A stretch of DNA of 55,645 nt from Verrucomicrobiota bacterium (GCA_018239845.1 JAFEGO010000091.1:1-55645); one strand, 5' to 3'. Counted from the stretch's first letter, positions 19,005 through 27,874 are shown. Translations and numbers: made by a program. Notes: a model not told the origin generated them from the sequence alone.

Positions 19005-19475
19005 TCAGTTGCCTTCCGTTTTCTTGCGCAGCAGCGCGTCGAGCGACAGCCGGCCCGGGCCGAAGGCGAACACGATCAGCGCCGTGAGCAGGAACATAAA
19101 CGGCGCCGCGCCGGTGAACTTGTCCGGATCGCTGAAGATCGCGTGCAGCGCTTCGTTCTCCGCGGTCACATACGCGATGATCATGCAGAAGATCAGCGGC
19201 GGCGTGGCAAAGCGCGTATAGAGCCCGAGCGCCAGCAGCGCGCCGCCGATGCACTCGGTGCCGCCGGCCATGATGGCGTTGAGCTTGGGCGCGGGGAGGT
19301 TGAGGCTGGCGAAATAGCCCGCCGTGCGGTCGAGGTTCATGAGCTTGCCCCAGCCGGTCTGCACAAAGGACCAGCCCCAGTAGAGGCGGAGCACGAGCAG
19401 CAGCGGGCAGCGGAGCCAGCCGCCGAGTTTGGTGAGGAACGTTTCGAGCGAGTTGAGCATGGAGGCGATTTTCAT
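19005..19475 (-). CDS. DoxX-family membrane protein
   Basis: A 156-residue four-helix membrane protein of the DoxX family (LVLRLYWGWSFVQTGWGKL, AGGTECIGGALLALGLYTR, FGPGRLSLD). DoxX-type proteins are integral membrane proteins linked to redox or quinone chemistry, and one (BufD) often accompanies bufferin operons. Here the gene lies 1.2 kb downstream of the bufC-like gene on the same strand, separated from it by an oppositely oriented hydrolase gene. The ATG at 19475 is chosen over one 21 nt upstream because it starts a short amphipathic helix. The stop abuts the next gene. A functional link to the buf genes is suggestive, not shown. Confidence 0.82.
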   Translation of the reverse strand: MKIASMLNSLETFLTKLGGWLRCPLLLVLRLYWGWSFVQTGWGKLMNLDRTAGYFASLNLPAPKLNAIMAGGTECIGGALLALGLYTRFATPPLIFCMIIAYVTAENEALHAIFSDPDKFTGAAPFMFLLTALIVFAFGPGRLSLDALLRKKTEGN

Positions 19476-19538
19476 GGGGGTATGGGGTGGGAGCATTGAC
19501 GGGGGATTTTATTTCCGGCTCGTTGGCGACAGCCCATC

Positions 19539-20660
19539 ATGTCCGACCCCGCCGATCCAGCCCGGACCTTGCGCACCGCCGTCGAACGCGGTGCGGTACC
19601 CGGGGTGGTGGCCATCGCGGGCGACCGCGCCGGCGTGATTTACGAGGGGGCCTTCGGCCTCGCCGAGACCGCCGTGAAACGGCCCATGACCGCCGATGCG
19701 ATCTTCGACATCGCCTCGATGACCAAGGCCGTGACGTCCGTGGCCGCCCTGCAGCTGATCGAGCAGGGCCGCCTCGCGCTCGACGACCCCGCGGCACAAT
19801 ACCTGCCCGAGCTGGCTGCACCGATGGTGCTCGAAGCCGGCGGCGAGCTGCGGCCCGCCGCGTCGCCCATCACGATCCGGCATCTCTTCACGCACACGTC
19901 GGGCTTCGGCTACGCCTTCACGAGCGAAAGGCTCCGCCAGCTGCGCCGCAAGGAGGGCGAGCCCGAGCCGCTGCTCTTCGAGCCCGGCACGCAATGGCTC
20001 TACGGCACGAGCACCGACTGGCTCGGCCGCATCGTCGCCGCCCTCGCCGGCCGCGACCTCGAGACGCTCTTCCGCGAAAAAATCTTCGGCCCGCTGGGGA
20101 TGGACGACACCTTCTACAACGTGCCCGCGGCGAAACACCCGCGCATCGTCAATTTCCACCGCCGCCGCGCCGACGGCACCCTGGCCGAGCAGACCCGCTA
20201 CGCGCCGCAGGCCAAGGTGCGTCTCCGCGGGGGCGGCGGGCTCAGTTCCACGGCCCGCGACTACCTGCGCTTCCTGCGCATGCTGCTCAACGGGGGCGAA
20301 CTCGACGGCGCCCGTATCCTCACGCCCGCCTCCGTCGCGCTCATGGGGCAAAACCACATCGGCGCCGTCAACCTGCGGTCCCTGCGCTCCGCGGACGAGG
20401 CCGTGAGCGGCAATTTTACTTTTATCGGCGACGACTGCGACAAGTTCGGCCTCGGCTTCCAGATCACCACGCAAGGGCTGCCCGGCCTCCGCTCCGCCGG
20501 CAGCCTGAGCTGGGGCGGGCTCTTCAACACCTACTTCTGGCTCGATCCCGCGCGCGGCGTCGCCGGCGTGATCCTGCTGCAGTACCTCCCGTTCTCCGAC
20601 CCGGAGGCTCTCGCGCTCTACACCGACTTCGAGCGCGAGGTGTATCGGATGATCAAGTAG
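19539..20660 (+). CDS. Serine hydrolase, beta-lactamase class C/esterase family
   Basis: A 373-residue enzyme with the serine beta-lactamase fold. The S-x-x-K motif is SMTK (S60-K63), the tyrosine motif is YGT (Y155, in WLYGTSTDWLG), and HLFTHTSGFGY is typical of family VIII esterases and class C-like hydrolases. There is no signal peptide, which argues for a cytosolic esterase or D-aminopeptidase-like role rather than a true periplasmic beta-lactamase. It is divergent from the DoxX gene and convergent with the bufC-like gene, whose 3' end it overlaps by 8 nt (20653-20660). It interrupts an otherwise minus-strand gene set. Confidence 0.82.
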   Translation: MSDPADPARTLRTAVERGAVPGVVAIAGDRAGVIYEGAFGLAETAVKRPMTADAIFDIASMTKAVTSVAALQLIEQGRLALDDPAAQYLPELAAPMVLEAGGELRPAASPITIRHLFTHTSGFGYAFTSERLRQLRRKEGEPEPLLFEPGTQWLYGTSTDWLGRIVAALAGRDLETLFREKIFGPLGMDDTFYNVPAAKHPRIVNFHRRRADGTLAEQTRYAPQAKVRLRGGGGLSSTARDYLRFLRMLLNGGELDGARILTPASVALMGQNHIGAVNLRSLRSADEAVSGNFTFIGDDCDKFGLGFQITTQGLPGLRSAGSLSWGGLFNTYFWLDPARGVAGVILLQYLPFSDPEALALYTDFEREVYRMIK

Positions 20661-21531
20661 CCCGCCGGCACAGCCAGCCCAGCTCGGTCCACAGGGCGAA
20701 CCACGCCTGCACCTGCTCCGGCTTCACGCTGCGGCCGCCGGCGGCCACCGCGCGCGTGAGCGGCGCGCCGTCGCGCAGCGCGCCCAGGATGCGGAATGGC
20801 GCCGGGTCGAGCCGCTTGTAGAAGAGCCGGTTGTCCGCGCGGTGCACCGCGAGATGCGTGCGCGCCGCGCGCGGCACGGAAACTTTCTTCACCGCCTTCG
20901 CGGTCTTCGCCTGGCCGGTCGCGTTGCTGGCCTCGGCCCGCAGCGCGTCGCGCTTTTTCACCGCGATCACATAATCGTCCACCGGATAGCGCAGTGCGAG
21001 CAGCGTGATGTGCGGCTGCAGGGCGAGCTTCAGGCGCGAGGGCGGCGTGCCGGCGAAATCCGCCGCCGTGAGCGCGGGCTTGGCCGCCTCGTCGAAGGCG
21101 CAGGTCTGCGCCCACTCGAAGGCCGCGATGTCCGCCGCCAATGCTGTGCGCGGCGCGGTCCAGCGCGGCTCCGCGCGGATGAAGCGCTCGAGGCGGTCGC
21201 AGAGGTTGCGCAGCGTGAAGGAGCGCGACGGATTTTTCGCGAGGTAGGCGCGCATCAGCCGCTCGAATTTCCGCTCGCCGAGAGCCGCCCGCAGGCCGGG
21301 GTTGTCGTCGTAAAAGCAGTCGATCAGCCGGAACCAGTACATCCGGTTGTAGATCTCGATGCGCTCCAGCGCGGTGAGCCGGTCGTTGGGCCGGATGAAC
21401 TCCTTCGCCAGCGCCGCCGTCGTCCGTCGAGTGCGGTCGCCCGGCCCGAGGGGCTGCGTGATCGCGCGTTGCAGCGTGCGCTGGAACGCAAGCAGCGCCC
21501 GCGGGGAATCGGCTCGGGCCGCGGCTTTCAT
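20653..21531 (-). CDS. bufC: BufC-like DUF2063 protein (MNIO partner)
   Basis: A 292-residue protein whose N-terminal half (about 10-110) matches the DUF2063/HvfC-BufC pattern: LLAFQRTLQRAIT, then RIEIYNRMYWFRLIDCFYDD and FERLMRAYLAKNPSRSFTLR. In characterised systems this partner binds the precursor and the DUF692 enzyme and acts as a recognition component. The C-terminal half carries a Lys/Ala-rich stretch (about 197-218) and a winged-helix-like end with PEQVQAWFALWTELGWL. Its ATG overlaps the bufB stop by 4 nt (21528-21531). The 3' end overlaps the convergent hydrolase gene by 8 nt. Assignment is by pattern and by gene order bufA-bufB-bufC. Confidence 0.82.
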   Translation of the reverse strand: MKAAARADSPRALLAFQRTLQRAITQPLGPGDRTRRTTAALAKEFIRPNDRLTALERIEIYNRMYWFRLIDCFYDDNPGLRAALGERKFERLMRAYLAKNPSRSFTLRNLCDRLERFIRAEPRWTAPRTALAADIAAFEWAQTCAFDEAAKPALTAADFAGTPPSRLKLALQPHITLLALRYPVDDYVIAVKKRDALRAEASNATGQAKTAKAVKKVSVPRAARTHLAVHRADNRLFYKRLDPAPFRILGALRDGAPLTRAVAAGGRSVKPEQVQAWFALWTELGWLCRRAT

Positions 21532-22376
21532 TTCGCGGCCTCCTTGGCCTCGGCGATGAACGCGTTGGCCTTCAGCGCCTCGTTATGCACCTCGTCGAAC
21601 GACGGGATGCGGTCGTCCCACTCCAGCAGCGTCGCCGTCACACCGCAGCGTTTGGTGGCGTGGGTGTAAAGTTTCCACACCGGGTCGAGCACGGGGTGGT
21701 CGTGCGTATCCAAAATATATTTCTCGAACTTCGTGTGACCCGCGATGTGCATCTGCCCCACGCGGTGTGCGGGCACGCCGTTGATGTAGTCGTAAGGGTC
21801 GAAACTGTGGTTCTTCGAGGAGACGTAGATGTTGTTTACATCGAGCAAAATGCCGCAGTCCGCGCGCTCGGTGACTTCGGTGAGGAACTCCCACTCGGTC
21901 ATCTCGCTCGCGTGGAACTCCGCGTAGCTCGACACGTTTTCCACGCAGATCGGCACTTCCAAAAAATCGCGCACCATGCGGATCTTCTCCGCGGTCTTCT
22001 TCGCCGCGGCGAAGGTGTAGGGCATCGGCAGCAGGTCGTGCGTGTAGCGGCCGTCGGTGCTGCCCCAGCAGAGGTGGTCGGAGAGCCACGGGGTCTTCGT
22101 GCGCTTCACGAGGGCCTTCAGCTTTTTCAGGTGCGTGCGGTCGGGCTTGTCGGCCGAGCCGAAGTACATCGAGACACCGTGCTGGACGACGCGGTACTGC
22201 TCCAAAATCTGGTCGAGCACCTCCAGCGGACGCCCGCCGCCGACCATGAAATTTTCCGAGATGATCTCGAACCACGCCACGTCGGGCTTGCGCTCGAGGA
22301 TGTGCGAGTAATGCGGCACGCGCAGGCCGATGCCGATGCCGTAGTCGGTGTGGCCGTTGAAGGCGTTGGCGGGCAT
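21528..22376 (-). CDS. bufB: DUF692/MNIO multinuclear iron oxidative enzyme (BufB-like)
   Basis: A 282-residue protein of the DUF692 family, now called MNIO enzymes, which oxidatively modify cysteines of ribosomal peptides (for example MbnB and BufB). The TIM-barrel start (GIGIGLRVPHYSHIL) and the likely metal ligands are present: H66 (HGVSM), D100-H101 (LSDHLCW), E146-N147 (CVENVSSY), D179-N182 (LLDVNNIYV), H210 and H214 (MHIAGH), D226-H227 and E252 (LLEWDDR). No key residue appears lost. The gene starts 69 nt after the bufA-like precursor and overlaps bufC. An intrinsic terminator lies between precursor and enzyme. Substrate is inferred to be the adjacent Cys-repeat peptide. Confidence 0.9.
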   Translation of the reverse strand: MPANAFNGHTDYGIGIGLRVPHYSHILERKPDVAWFEIISENFMVGGGRPLEVLDQILEQYRVVQHGVSMYFGSADKPDRTHLKKLKALVKRTKTPWLSDHLCWGSTDGRYTHDLLPMPYTFAAAKKTAEKIRMVRDFLEVPICVENVSSYAEFHASEMTEWEFLTEVTERADCGILLDVNNIYVSSKNHSFDPYDYINGVPAHRVGQMHIAGHTKFEKYILDTHDHPVLDPVWKLYTHATKRCGVTATLLEWDDRIPSFDEVHNEALKANAFIAEAKEAAK

Positions 22377-22398
22377 GAAGACGCTCGGATGCGGGCAG

Positions 22399-22431
22399 AA
22401 AAAAACGCGGCCGACGTTGGCGCCGGCCGCG
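22399..22431 (-). terminator. Intra-operon terminator between bufA and bufB
   Basis: On the minus strand an 8-bp stem CGCGGCCG/CGGCCGCG with a 10-nt loop is followed by seven T (plus-strand A run 22399-22405). It begins about 15 nt after the bufA stop codon and ends 23 nt before the bufB ATG. Partial read-through would give more precursor mRNA than enzyme mRNA. Confidence 0.82.
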
Positions 22432-22445
22432 TCGCGGGGAAAAAA

Positions 22446-22778
22446 TTACTTCTTAGCTTCCTTGGCTTCCTTGTCCATCTCGGCGGCGCCGCAACCACCC
22501 TTGCCCTTGCAGGAGTTCTTGCCCTTGCAGCCGTTGTCGCTGGAGCCGCAGCCGCCCTTGCCCTTGCAGTCGTTCTTGCCCTTGCAGGAATCGTGGGCCT
22601 TGCAGCTGTCCTTGGCTTTGCAGCCGTCCTTGCCCTTGCAGGAGGCTTTGTCCTTGTCGGTCTTGGCGGCGGGCGTGCCGGCTTTGTCGTCCGCGGCGTA
22701 GGCGCGCGTGGCGAGGGAACCGGCGTAGAGGCCGGCGAGAGCGGCGGCCGTGATGATCAGGCGGGTGCTTTTGTTCAT
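22446..22778 (-). CDS. bufA: Bufferin-like cysteine-repeat RiPP precursor
   Basis: A 110-residue secreted precursor. A signal peptide (residues 1-28, cleavage near AYA-AD) precedes a low-complexity region with nine cysteines at 47, 53, 59, 65, 71, 77, 84, 90 and 96. The spacing is six residues except one step of seven. The repeat unit is CKGKDG or close variants (CKAKDS, CKAHDS, CKGKGG), so each Cys is set in Lys/Gly/polar surroundings. The C-terminal tail is Lys/Glu-rich. Placed directly upstream of the MNIO and DUF2063 genes, it is the expected substrate; bufferins carry thiooxazole-type heterocycles made from cysteines and bind copper. Modification state and metal are inferred. Confidence 0.85.
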   Translation of the reverse strand: MNKSTRLIITAAALAGLYAGSLATRAYAADDKAGTPAAKTDKDKASCKGKDGCKAKDSCKAHDSCKGKNDCKGKGGCGSSDNGCKGKNSCKGKGGCGAAEMDKEAKEAKK

Positions 22779-22917
22779 GGAACGATTTTTTGTTAACTAG
22801 CGGGGTTGGGCGGCCGGCTGGAAAAGCACCTTGCTTCGCCAATCTGGCCTTTCCCGTGGGAGTAACTGGCGGAGAGGATTATTCCCACTTCGCTGAAAAA
22901 TACACAATCGCAATCCC

Positions 22918-23889
<972 letters not shown>

Positions 23890-23950
23890 CGCCGCGCATG
23901 ACGGCCCTGCGCCGGGACGCCCGCAAGCAAATCCGCCGCGGCTGCCGCGA

Positions 23951-24388
23951 TCAGTTGATCGTGCGACCCAGCGGAGCCAGCTGGACCACGTGCATGTCCT
24001 GCGCGTTCGAGGGCGTGATCACGTGGGCGTTGGCCGTGTAGTAGGCGAGTTTGCCGCGGATGGAGATGCGGGCGTCAATGTTGAGGCCGCGCCGCAGCAC
24101 CGGGTCCTCAGCGCGGTACTCGATGCGGAAGGGGATCGGCGACTGGCTGGGGTTGACGATCGTCTGCTCGCCGAGCACTTCGCCGCGGCCGTTGCCCGAA
24201 GACAGGTCCACGACCTTCACGATCACCTCCGCGTCGGCCGGCATGGGCTCGGTGCCGCCCATATGAAAGGAAATCACCCCCTCGACCACGCGGTCGCCGA
24301 AGCTCGACTCCTTTGTGTCGAGGCTGCCGCAGCCGGCCGTGAAACCAACCATTGCGAGCATGACCAGGACTGCGGCGAAAAATTTCAT
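23951..24388 (-). CDS. YbaY-like lipoprotein
   Basis: A 145-residue lipoprotein with lipobox FTAGC and a YbaY-type beta domain (VISFHMGGTEPMPADAEV, GEQTIVNPSQSPIPFRIEY, RRGLNIDARISIRG). YbaY-like lipoproteins are poorly understood outer-membrane lipoproteins, sometimes linked to glycan or heparin-type binding. The ATG at 24388 is chosen because it begins the signal peptide; a start 60 nt upstream would add a non-signal extension. The ATG overlaps the stop codon of the upstream glycosidase-like gene (ATGA), so the two are coupled. Confidence 0.75.
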   Translation of the reverse strand: MKFFAAVLVMLAMVGFTAGCGSLDTKESSFGDRVVEGVISFHMGGTEPMPADAEVIVKVVDLSSGNGRGEVLGEQTIVNPSQSPIPFRIEYRAEDPVLRRGLNIDARISIRGKLAYYTANAHVITPSNAQDMHVVQLAPLGRTIN

Positions 24389-25551
24389 GGGGTGTTGGGT
24401 GAAGCCGGGACCGGCCCCTGATGAAGGGCGTGCATCCGCTCGTTGCAAGCCGCAACCAGCTCCGTGTGCTCGCGTGCCTCCGCATCACTTATATGGACGA
24501 GCCCGCCGGCGAACGGCGGCTGCTCCGCCGCGCCGTCGCGCCACTGCGCCCAGGCGTAGCCGACCACGCCGGGCTGAGCCGCCAGCCTTTGCAGGGCCAG
24601 CCGGCCGCGCCGCAGCATCCGCTCGACCGTCGTCAGACCACGGTCGCGGCCCGCGTGGCTCAGAAATTTCGCCCCCACCCAGGTGAAATCGCCTGCGATC
24701 ACCGGCCCCGCCATCGCCGTGGCCAGCTCCTCCGCGCGTATCCATGAAACATCGACGTTGGTCGCGCCGCGCCCACCGAGCACGAGATGCCGCGGATCGT
24801 GCGCGCGCACCGCCGCCGCGGCCACCGCGTAAAAGCGCCGCGCAAACTCCGCCGTCCAGCGCGCATCATCGCGCGCGTAGCCGCGGGTCGCGATGCCCTT
24901 TTCCTCGCGCGTCAGGGTGCGTACCGCCTCCTTGTTAGCCAGCGGCATGCCCCAGGCCTTGGCGAGGCCCTCGATCCGGCCGCCATACGCGGCCAGCGTG
25001 AATTCCCACGCCGCGTGGTACGCCGCGAACTGCGGCTCGAGGCTCAGACAGAGTTGCAGCAGCGTCGGCCGGCCCGCGTCCGCGGCCTGCGCCCAGCCGA
25101 GCCCCGCGTCAACGAGCCAGCCGACGAGCTCGCGCCTCTCACACCATGGCAAGCAGACCTCGCCCGCGTGCGCCGCCGCGGCCTCCGGCCACGCCGGGTC
25201 GAACACATCGGGCAGCCGCGCCCCGCCGAGCCGGATCGCCGTGCCCGCCGCCGCAAAGTCCACCGCGCCCACAAACGGCAGGCCCTCGTCCCGCAGCGCC
25301 GGCTCCGCGCCCGGGCCGAGCGCGTTGAAACCCCAAGCGCGCAGCCGCGCCACCGGATTGTGCGGCGAGCCCTCGGCGGACTCCACGCCGTTGACCGCGC
25401 GCAGGAAAAACGGCCGGTCCTCCGGGTCGATTAGCCACCAGCGCCCGTCGCCCGCCTGCGCGACGCGGAAGCCGCCCGCCGCACCGCGCACGGTGCCCGC
25501 CCGGAATTCAGAAACATCGCTCGGCAGAGCCATGGGCGGCGAAGCTGTCAT
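24385..25551 (-). CDS. Agarase/glycoside hydrolase-like protein
   Basis: A 388-residue protein whose N-terminal part RWWLIDPEDRPFFLRAVNGV and the following TIM-barrel-like pattern (ARLRAWGFNALG, FTWVGAKFLSHAGRD, GVVGYAWAQWRDG) resemble agarase-type (GH-A clan-like) hydrolases. No signal peptide is visible, so the protein may be cytosolic. I could not fix catalytic glutamates with certainty. Two in-frame ATGs (25551 and 25533) are possible. The stop overlaps the YbaY-like start. The divergent PfkB/GT9 pair starts 60 nt away. Family assignment is moderate; a non-catalytic sugar-binding role is possible. Confidence 0.5.
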   Translation of the reverse strand: MTASPPMALPSDVSEFRAGTVRGAAGGFRVAQAGDGRWWLIDPEDRPFFLRAVNGVESAEGSPHNPVARLRAWGFNALGPGAEPALRDEGLPFVGAVDFAAAGTAIRLGGARLPDVFDPAWPEAAAAHAGEVCLPWCERRELVGWLVDAGLGWAQAADAGRPTLLQLCLSLEPQFAAYHAAWEFTLAAYGGRIEGLAKAWGMPLANKEAVRTLTREEKGIATRGYARDDARWTAEFARRFYAVAAAAVRAHDPRHLVLGGRGATNVDVSWIRAEELATAMAGPVIAGDFTWVGAKFLSHAGRDRGLTTVERMLRRGRLALQRLAAQPGVVGYAWAQWRDGAAEQPPFAGGLVHISDAEAREHTELVAACNERMHALHQGPVPASPNTP

Positions 25552-25611
25552 CACGCGCGCGAAATGCAAAGCGCGATTGCGGGCGCGTGTCCGATGCGTT
25601 TGCGTGCGGGG

Positions 25612-26631
25612 ATGAACCCCACGCGCCTCGCCGCGATCACCGCCCGTTTTGCCGGCCTGCGCGTGGCCGTCGCCGGGGATTTTTCCCTCGACCGTTACTT
25701 CGACATCGACCCCGCCCGCGCCGAGCTCTCCATCGAGACCGGCCTGCCCGTGCACAACATCACGCGCGTGCGCTGCTCGCCCGGTGCCGCCGGCAACATC
25801 GTGCAAAACCTCGGCGCCCTCGGCGCGGGCACGGTCCGGCCCGTCGGCTGCTGTGGTGACGATGGCGAGGGCTTCGAGCTGCTCCGCGCCCTCCGCCGCG
25901 TGCCCGGCGTGCACCTCGACCACTTTCTCCAGTCGGCCGACCGCGTCACTTTCACCTACACCAAGCCCCTGATCCACACGCCCGGCCGCGCCCCCGCCGA
26001 GCTCTCCCGCCTCGACCTCAAGAACTGGACGCCCACGCCCGCCGGCGTCGATGCCGCCCTCTGCGCGGCCCTCGACCAGCTCGCGCCGCAGCTCGACGCC
26101 TTGATCGTGATGGACCAGTCCGCGACGCCCGGTACCGGCATCATCTCGCCCGCCGTGCTCGCCACCGTGCAGCGCCTCGCCGCCGCGCACCCCAACCTCC
26201 TCGTGCTCGCCGACAGCCGCCACGGCCTCGGGCATTTCCCGCCGCTCACCTTCAAGATGAACGCCGCCGAATTCGCCCTCCTCACCGGCAGCCCGGCGGA
26301 AGCGACCATCGAAGAAATCAAAACCCGCGCCGAACAATTCGCCGCCGCGAGCCGACGCCCCCTCTTCGTCACCCTCGCCGAGCGCGGCATCGTCGGCGCC
26401 GCTCCCGGTCAGCCCGCCGAGCACGCGCCGGCGTTTCCGCTCCGCGGCGAAATCGATATCGTGGGCGCGGGCGATACCGTGACTGCCACGCTCACGCTCG
26501 CCCTCGCCGCCGGCGCCTCGCTCGCCGAGGCGTTGCAACTCGCGCAGGCCGCCGCCAGCATCGTCATCCACCAGCTCGGCACCACCGGCACCGCCACCCC
26601 CGCCGAACTTCGCACCCTTCTCTGTCCATGA
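25612..26631 (+). CDS. PfkB-family carbohydrate kinase, RfaE/HldE domain I-like
   Basis: A 339-residue ribokinase-type sugar kinase. It shows the first family pattern SPGAAGNIVQNLGALGAG and the second signature IVGAGDTVTATLTLAL (anion hole with catalytic aspartate). It resembles the kinase domain of HldE/RfaE, which phosphorylates heptose-7-phosphate, but lacks the nucleotidyltransferase domain. The ATG at 25612 is preferred over two upstream starts (25564 and 25594) because it precedes the kinase fold closely. Its stop overlaps the GT9 gene start by 4 nt, so the pair probably serves sugar activation and transfer for an envelope glycan. The exact sugar is unknown. Confidence 0.78.
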   Translation: MNPTRLAAITARFAGLRVAVAGDFSLDRYFDIDPARAELSIETGLPVHNITRVRCSPGAAGNIVQNLGALGAGTVRPVGCCGDDGEGFELLRALRRVPGVHLDHFLQSADRVTFTYTKPLIHTPGRAPAELSRLDLKNWTPTPAGVDAALCAALDQLAPQLDALIVMDQSATPGTGIISPAVLATVQRLAAAHPNLLVLADSRHGLGHFPPLTFKMNAAEFALLTGSPAEATIEEIKTRAEQFAAASRRPLFVTLAERGIVGAAPGQPAEHAPAFPLRGEIDIVGAGDTVTATLTLALAAGASLAEALQLAQAAASIVIHQLGTTGTATPAELRTLLCP

Positions 26632-27671
26632 GCGCCCTCGCCGAATACCCCGCGTTCTCCGCCCCGCCGCGCGCCCGACCCCGCGCCGCCAACCGCCCCG
26701 CCCTCCTCGTCGCCGAGCTGCGTGGCATGGGCGACCTCGCGATCCTCATGCCGTTTCTGCAGGCTGCGTCACAGCGCTACGATGTCACCCTCCTCGCCGT
26801 GCCCAACGCCGCGGGCCTGCTCCGCCGCTTCGCGCCTGAGGTCGAGCTTATCCCGTGTGTCGCGCCGTGGGCGCTCTTCTCCGGCGGCTGGGATCTGCCG
26901 CGCTGGCCGTGGCGCCGCCTGCTCGGTCTCGTGCGGGCCTTGCGCGCGCGGCGCTTCGCCACCGCCGTCTCCGTGTGGCCGCTCGCGAGCGATCATCTTT
27001 TCTTGCGCCTGATCCGCCCCGGCCGGCTCATCGGATTCGGCCAGAAAAATGCGACCTGGCTCCTCAATCGCGATCTCCGTCGCGAGGAGCACACGCACCG
27101 CCCCGAGGCGTGGCGCCGCCTCGCCGCCGAGCTCGGCCTGCCCGCCCTCGCCACCGCCCAGCCGCGCCTGCGCCCCGCCGTCGCGCGTCGCATCGTGCTG
27201 CACAGCGGCGCCTCGCAAAAACTCCGCGTGTGGCCCCTCGCCCGTTACGCCGCCGTCCTCAAATCCCTCCGCGCCGCCGGCTGGTCACCCGTCGTCCTCT
27301 GCGACCGCTGGCAACTGCCCCTCTGGCATGATCTCGGCGAGATGGCCGTACGCGTCGCGCCCGACATGGACGAGCTCGTCGAGACGATCGCGAGCGGCAC
27401 CGCCTTCCTCGGCAACGACTCCGGCCCCGGCCACCTGGCCGCCCTCTGCGGCGTGCCCACCTTCACGATCTTCGGCCCGCAGCTGCCCGAGCTCTTTGCC
27501 CCCGGCCACCCGCAAGCCGGCTGGGTGGAGGGCGGTCCCTGTGACTACAAGCCCTGCTACGACCGCTGCCGCTACGCCGAGCCCCACTGCCTGACCAGCG
27601 TGCAAGCCGACCCCGTGTGGCTCAAACTCTCCGCCTGGCTAGAAACCTTGGCCGTGCCTCACGCCGGGTAA
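26628..27671 (+). CDS. Glycosyltransferase family 9 (heptosyltransferase-like)
   Basis: A 347-residue cytosolic glycosyltransferase with the GT9 pattern: VAELRGMGDLAILMPFL at the N-terminus, VLHSGASQKLRVWPLARYA in the middle, and FLGNDSGPGHLAALCGVPTFTIFG (nucleotide-sugar site). The C-terminal region has a cluster of four cysteines (CDYKPCYDRCRYAEPHC), which is unusual and may bind metal. Enzymes of this family add heptose to lipopolysaccharide inner core. The gene overlaps the PfkB gene by 4 nt. Confidence 0.85.
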   Translation: MSALAEYPAFSAPPRARPRAANRPALLVAELRGMGDLAILMPFLQAASQRYDVTLLAVPNAAGLLRRFAPEVELIPCVAPWALFSGGWDLPRWPWRRLLGLVRALRARRFATAVSVWPLASDHLFLRLIRPGRLIGFGQKNATWLLNRDLRREEHTHRPEAWRRLAAELGLPALATAQPRLRPAVARRIVLHSGASQKLRVWPLARYAAVLKSLRAAGWSPVVLCDRWQLPLWHDLGEMAVRVAPDMDELVETIASGTAFLGNDSGPGHLAALCGVPTFTIFGPQLPELFAPGHPQAGWVEGGPCDYKPCYDRCRYAEPHCLTSVQADPVWLKLSAWLETLAVPHAG

Positions 27672-27874
27672 CTCTCGAAGCCATGCAAGTACTCCCGCGA
27701 CTGCGCGGCCTTGGCCGGCAGCTCGGTTGAACCAACCGCTGCCTCCGGCTGCACCGGAGCCACGGCGACTCCACCCGCGCCGCGCACGAATCGCGGGACG
27801 ACGAAGATTCCCGCGAGCGTGAGGCCCGCCGTGCGGAGCCATTGGCGACGATTGATGCCGGGCGTCGTTTTCAT
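27659..27874 (-). CDS. Tiny Tat-exported protein
   Basis: A 71-residue protein. It begins with a twin-arginine signal (INRRQWLRTAGLTLAG) followed by a hydrophobic stretch and a cut near VRGAGG, leaving a mature peptide of about 40 residues. The ATG at 27874 is chosen because it is 8 codons before the RR pair; one in-frame ATG upstream adds twelve residues. The 3' end overlaps the convergent GT9 gene by 13 nt. Tat export of so short a peptide is odd, since Tat cargo is usually folded. It may be a truncated remnant of a larger Tat-exported protein or the small subunit of a complex. Moderate confidence that it is real. Confidence 0.55.
   Translation of the reverse strand: MKTTPGINRRQWLRTAGLTLAGIFVVPRFVRGAGGVAVAPVQPEAAVGSTELPAKAAQSREYLHGFESYPA

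Noticed and set aside
19539..20660. True class C beta-lactamase giving antibiotic resistance
   Set aside because: No signal peptide and YGT in place of the usual YAN motif; an esterase or peptidase-like role is more likely.
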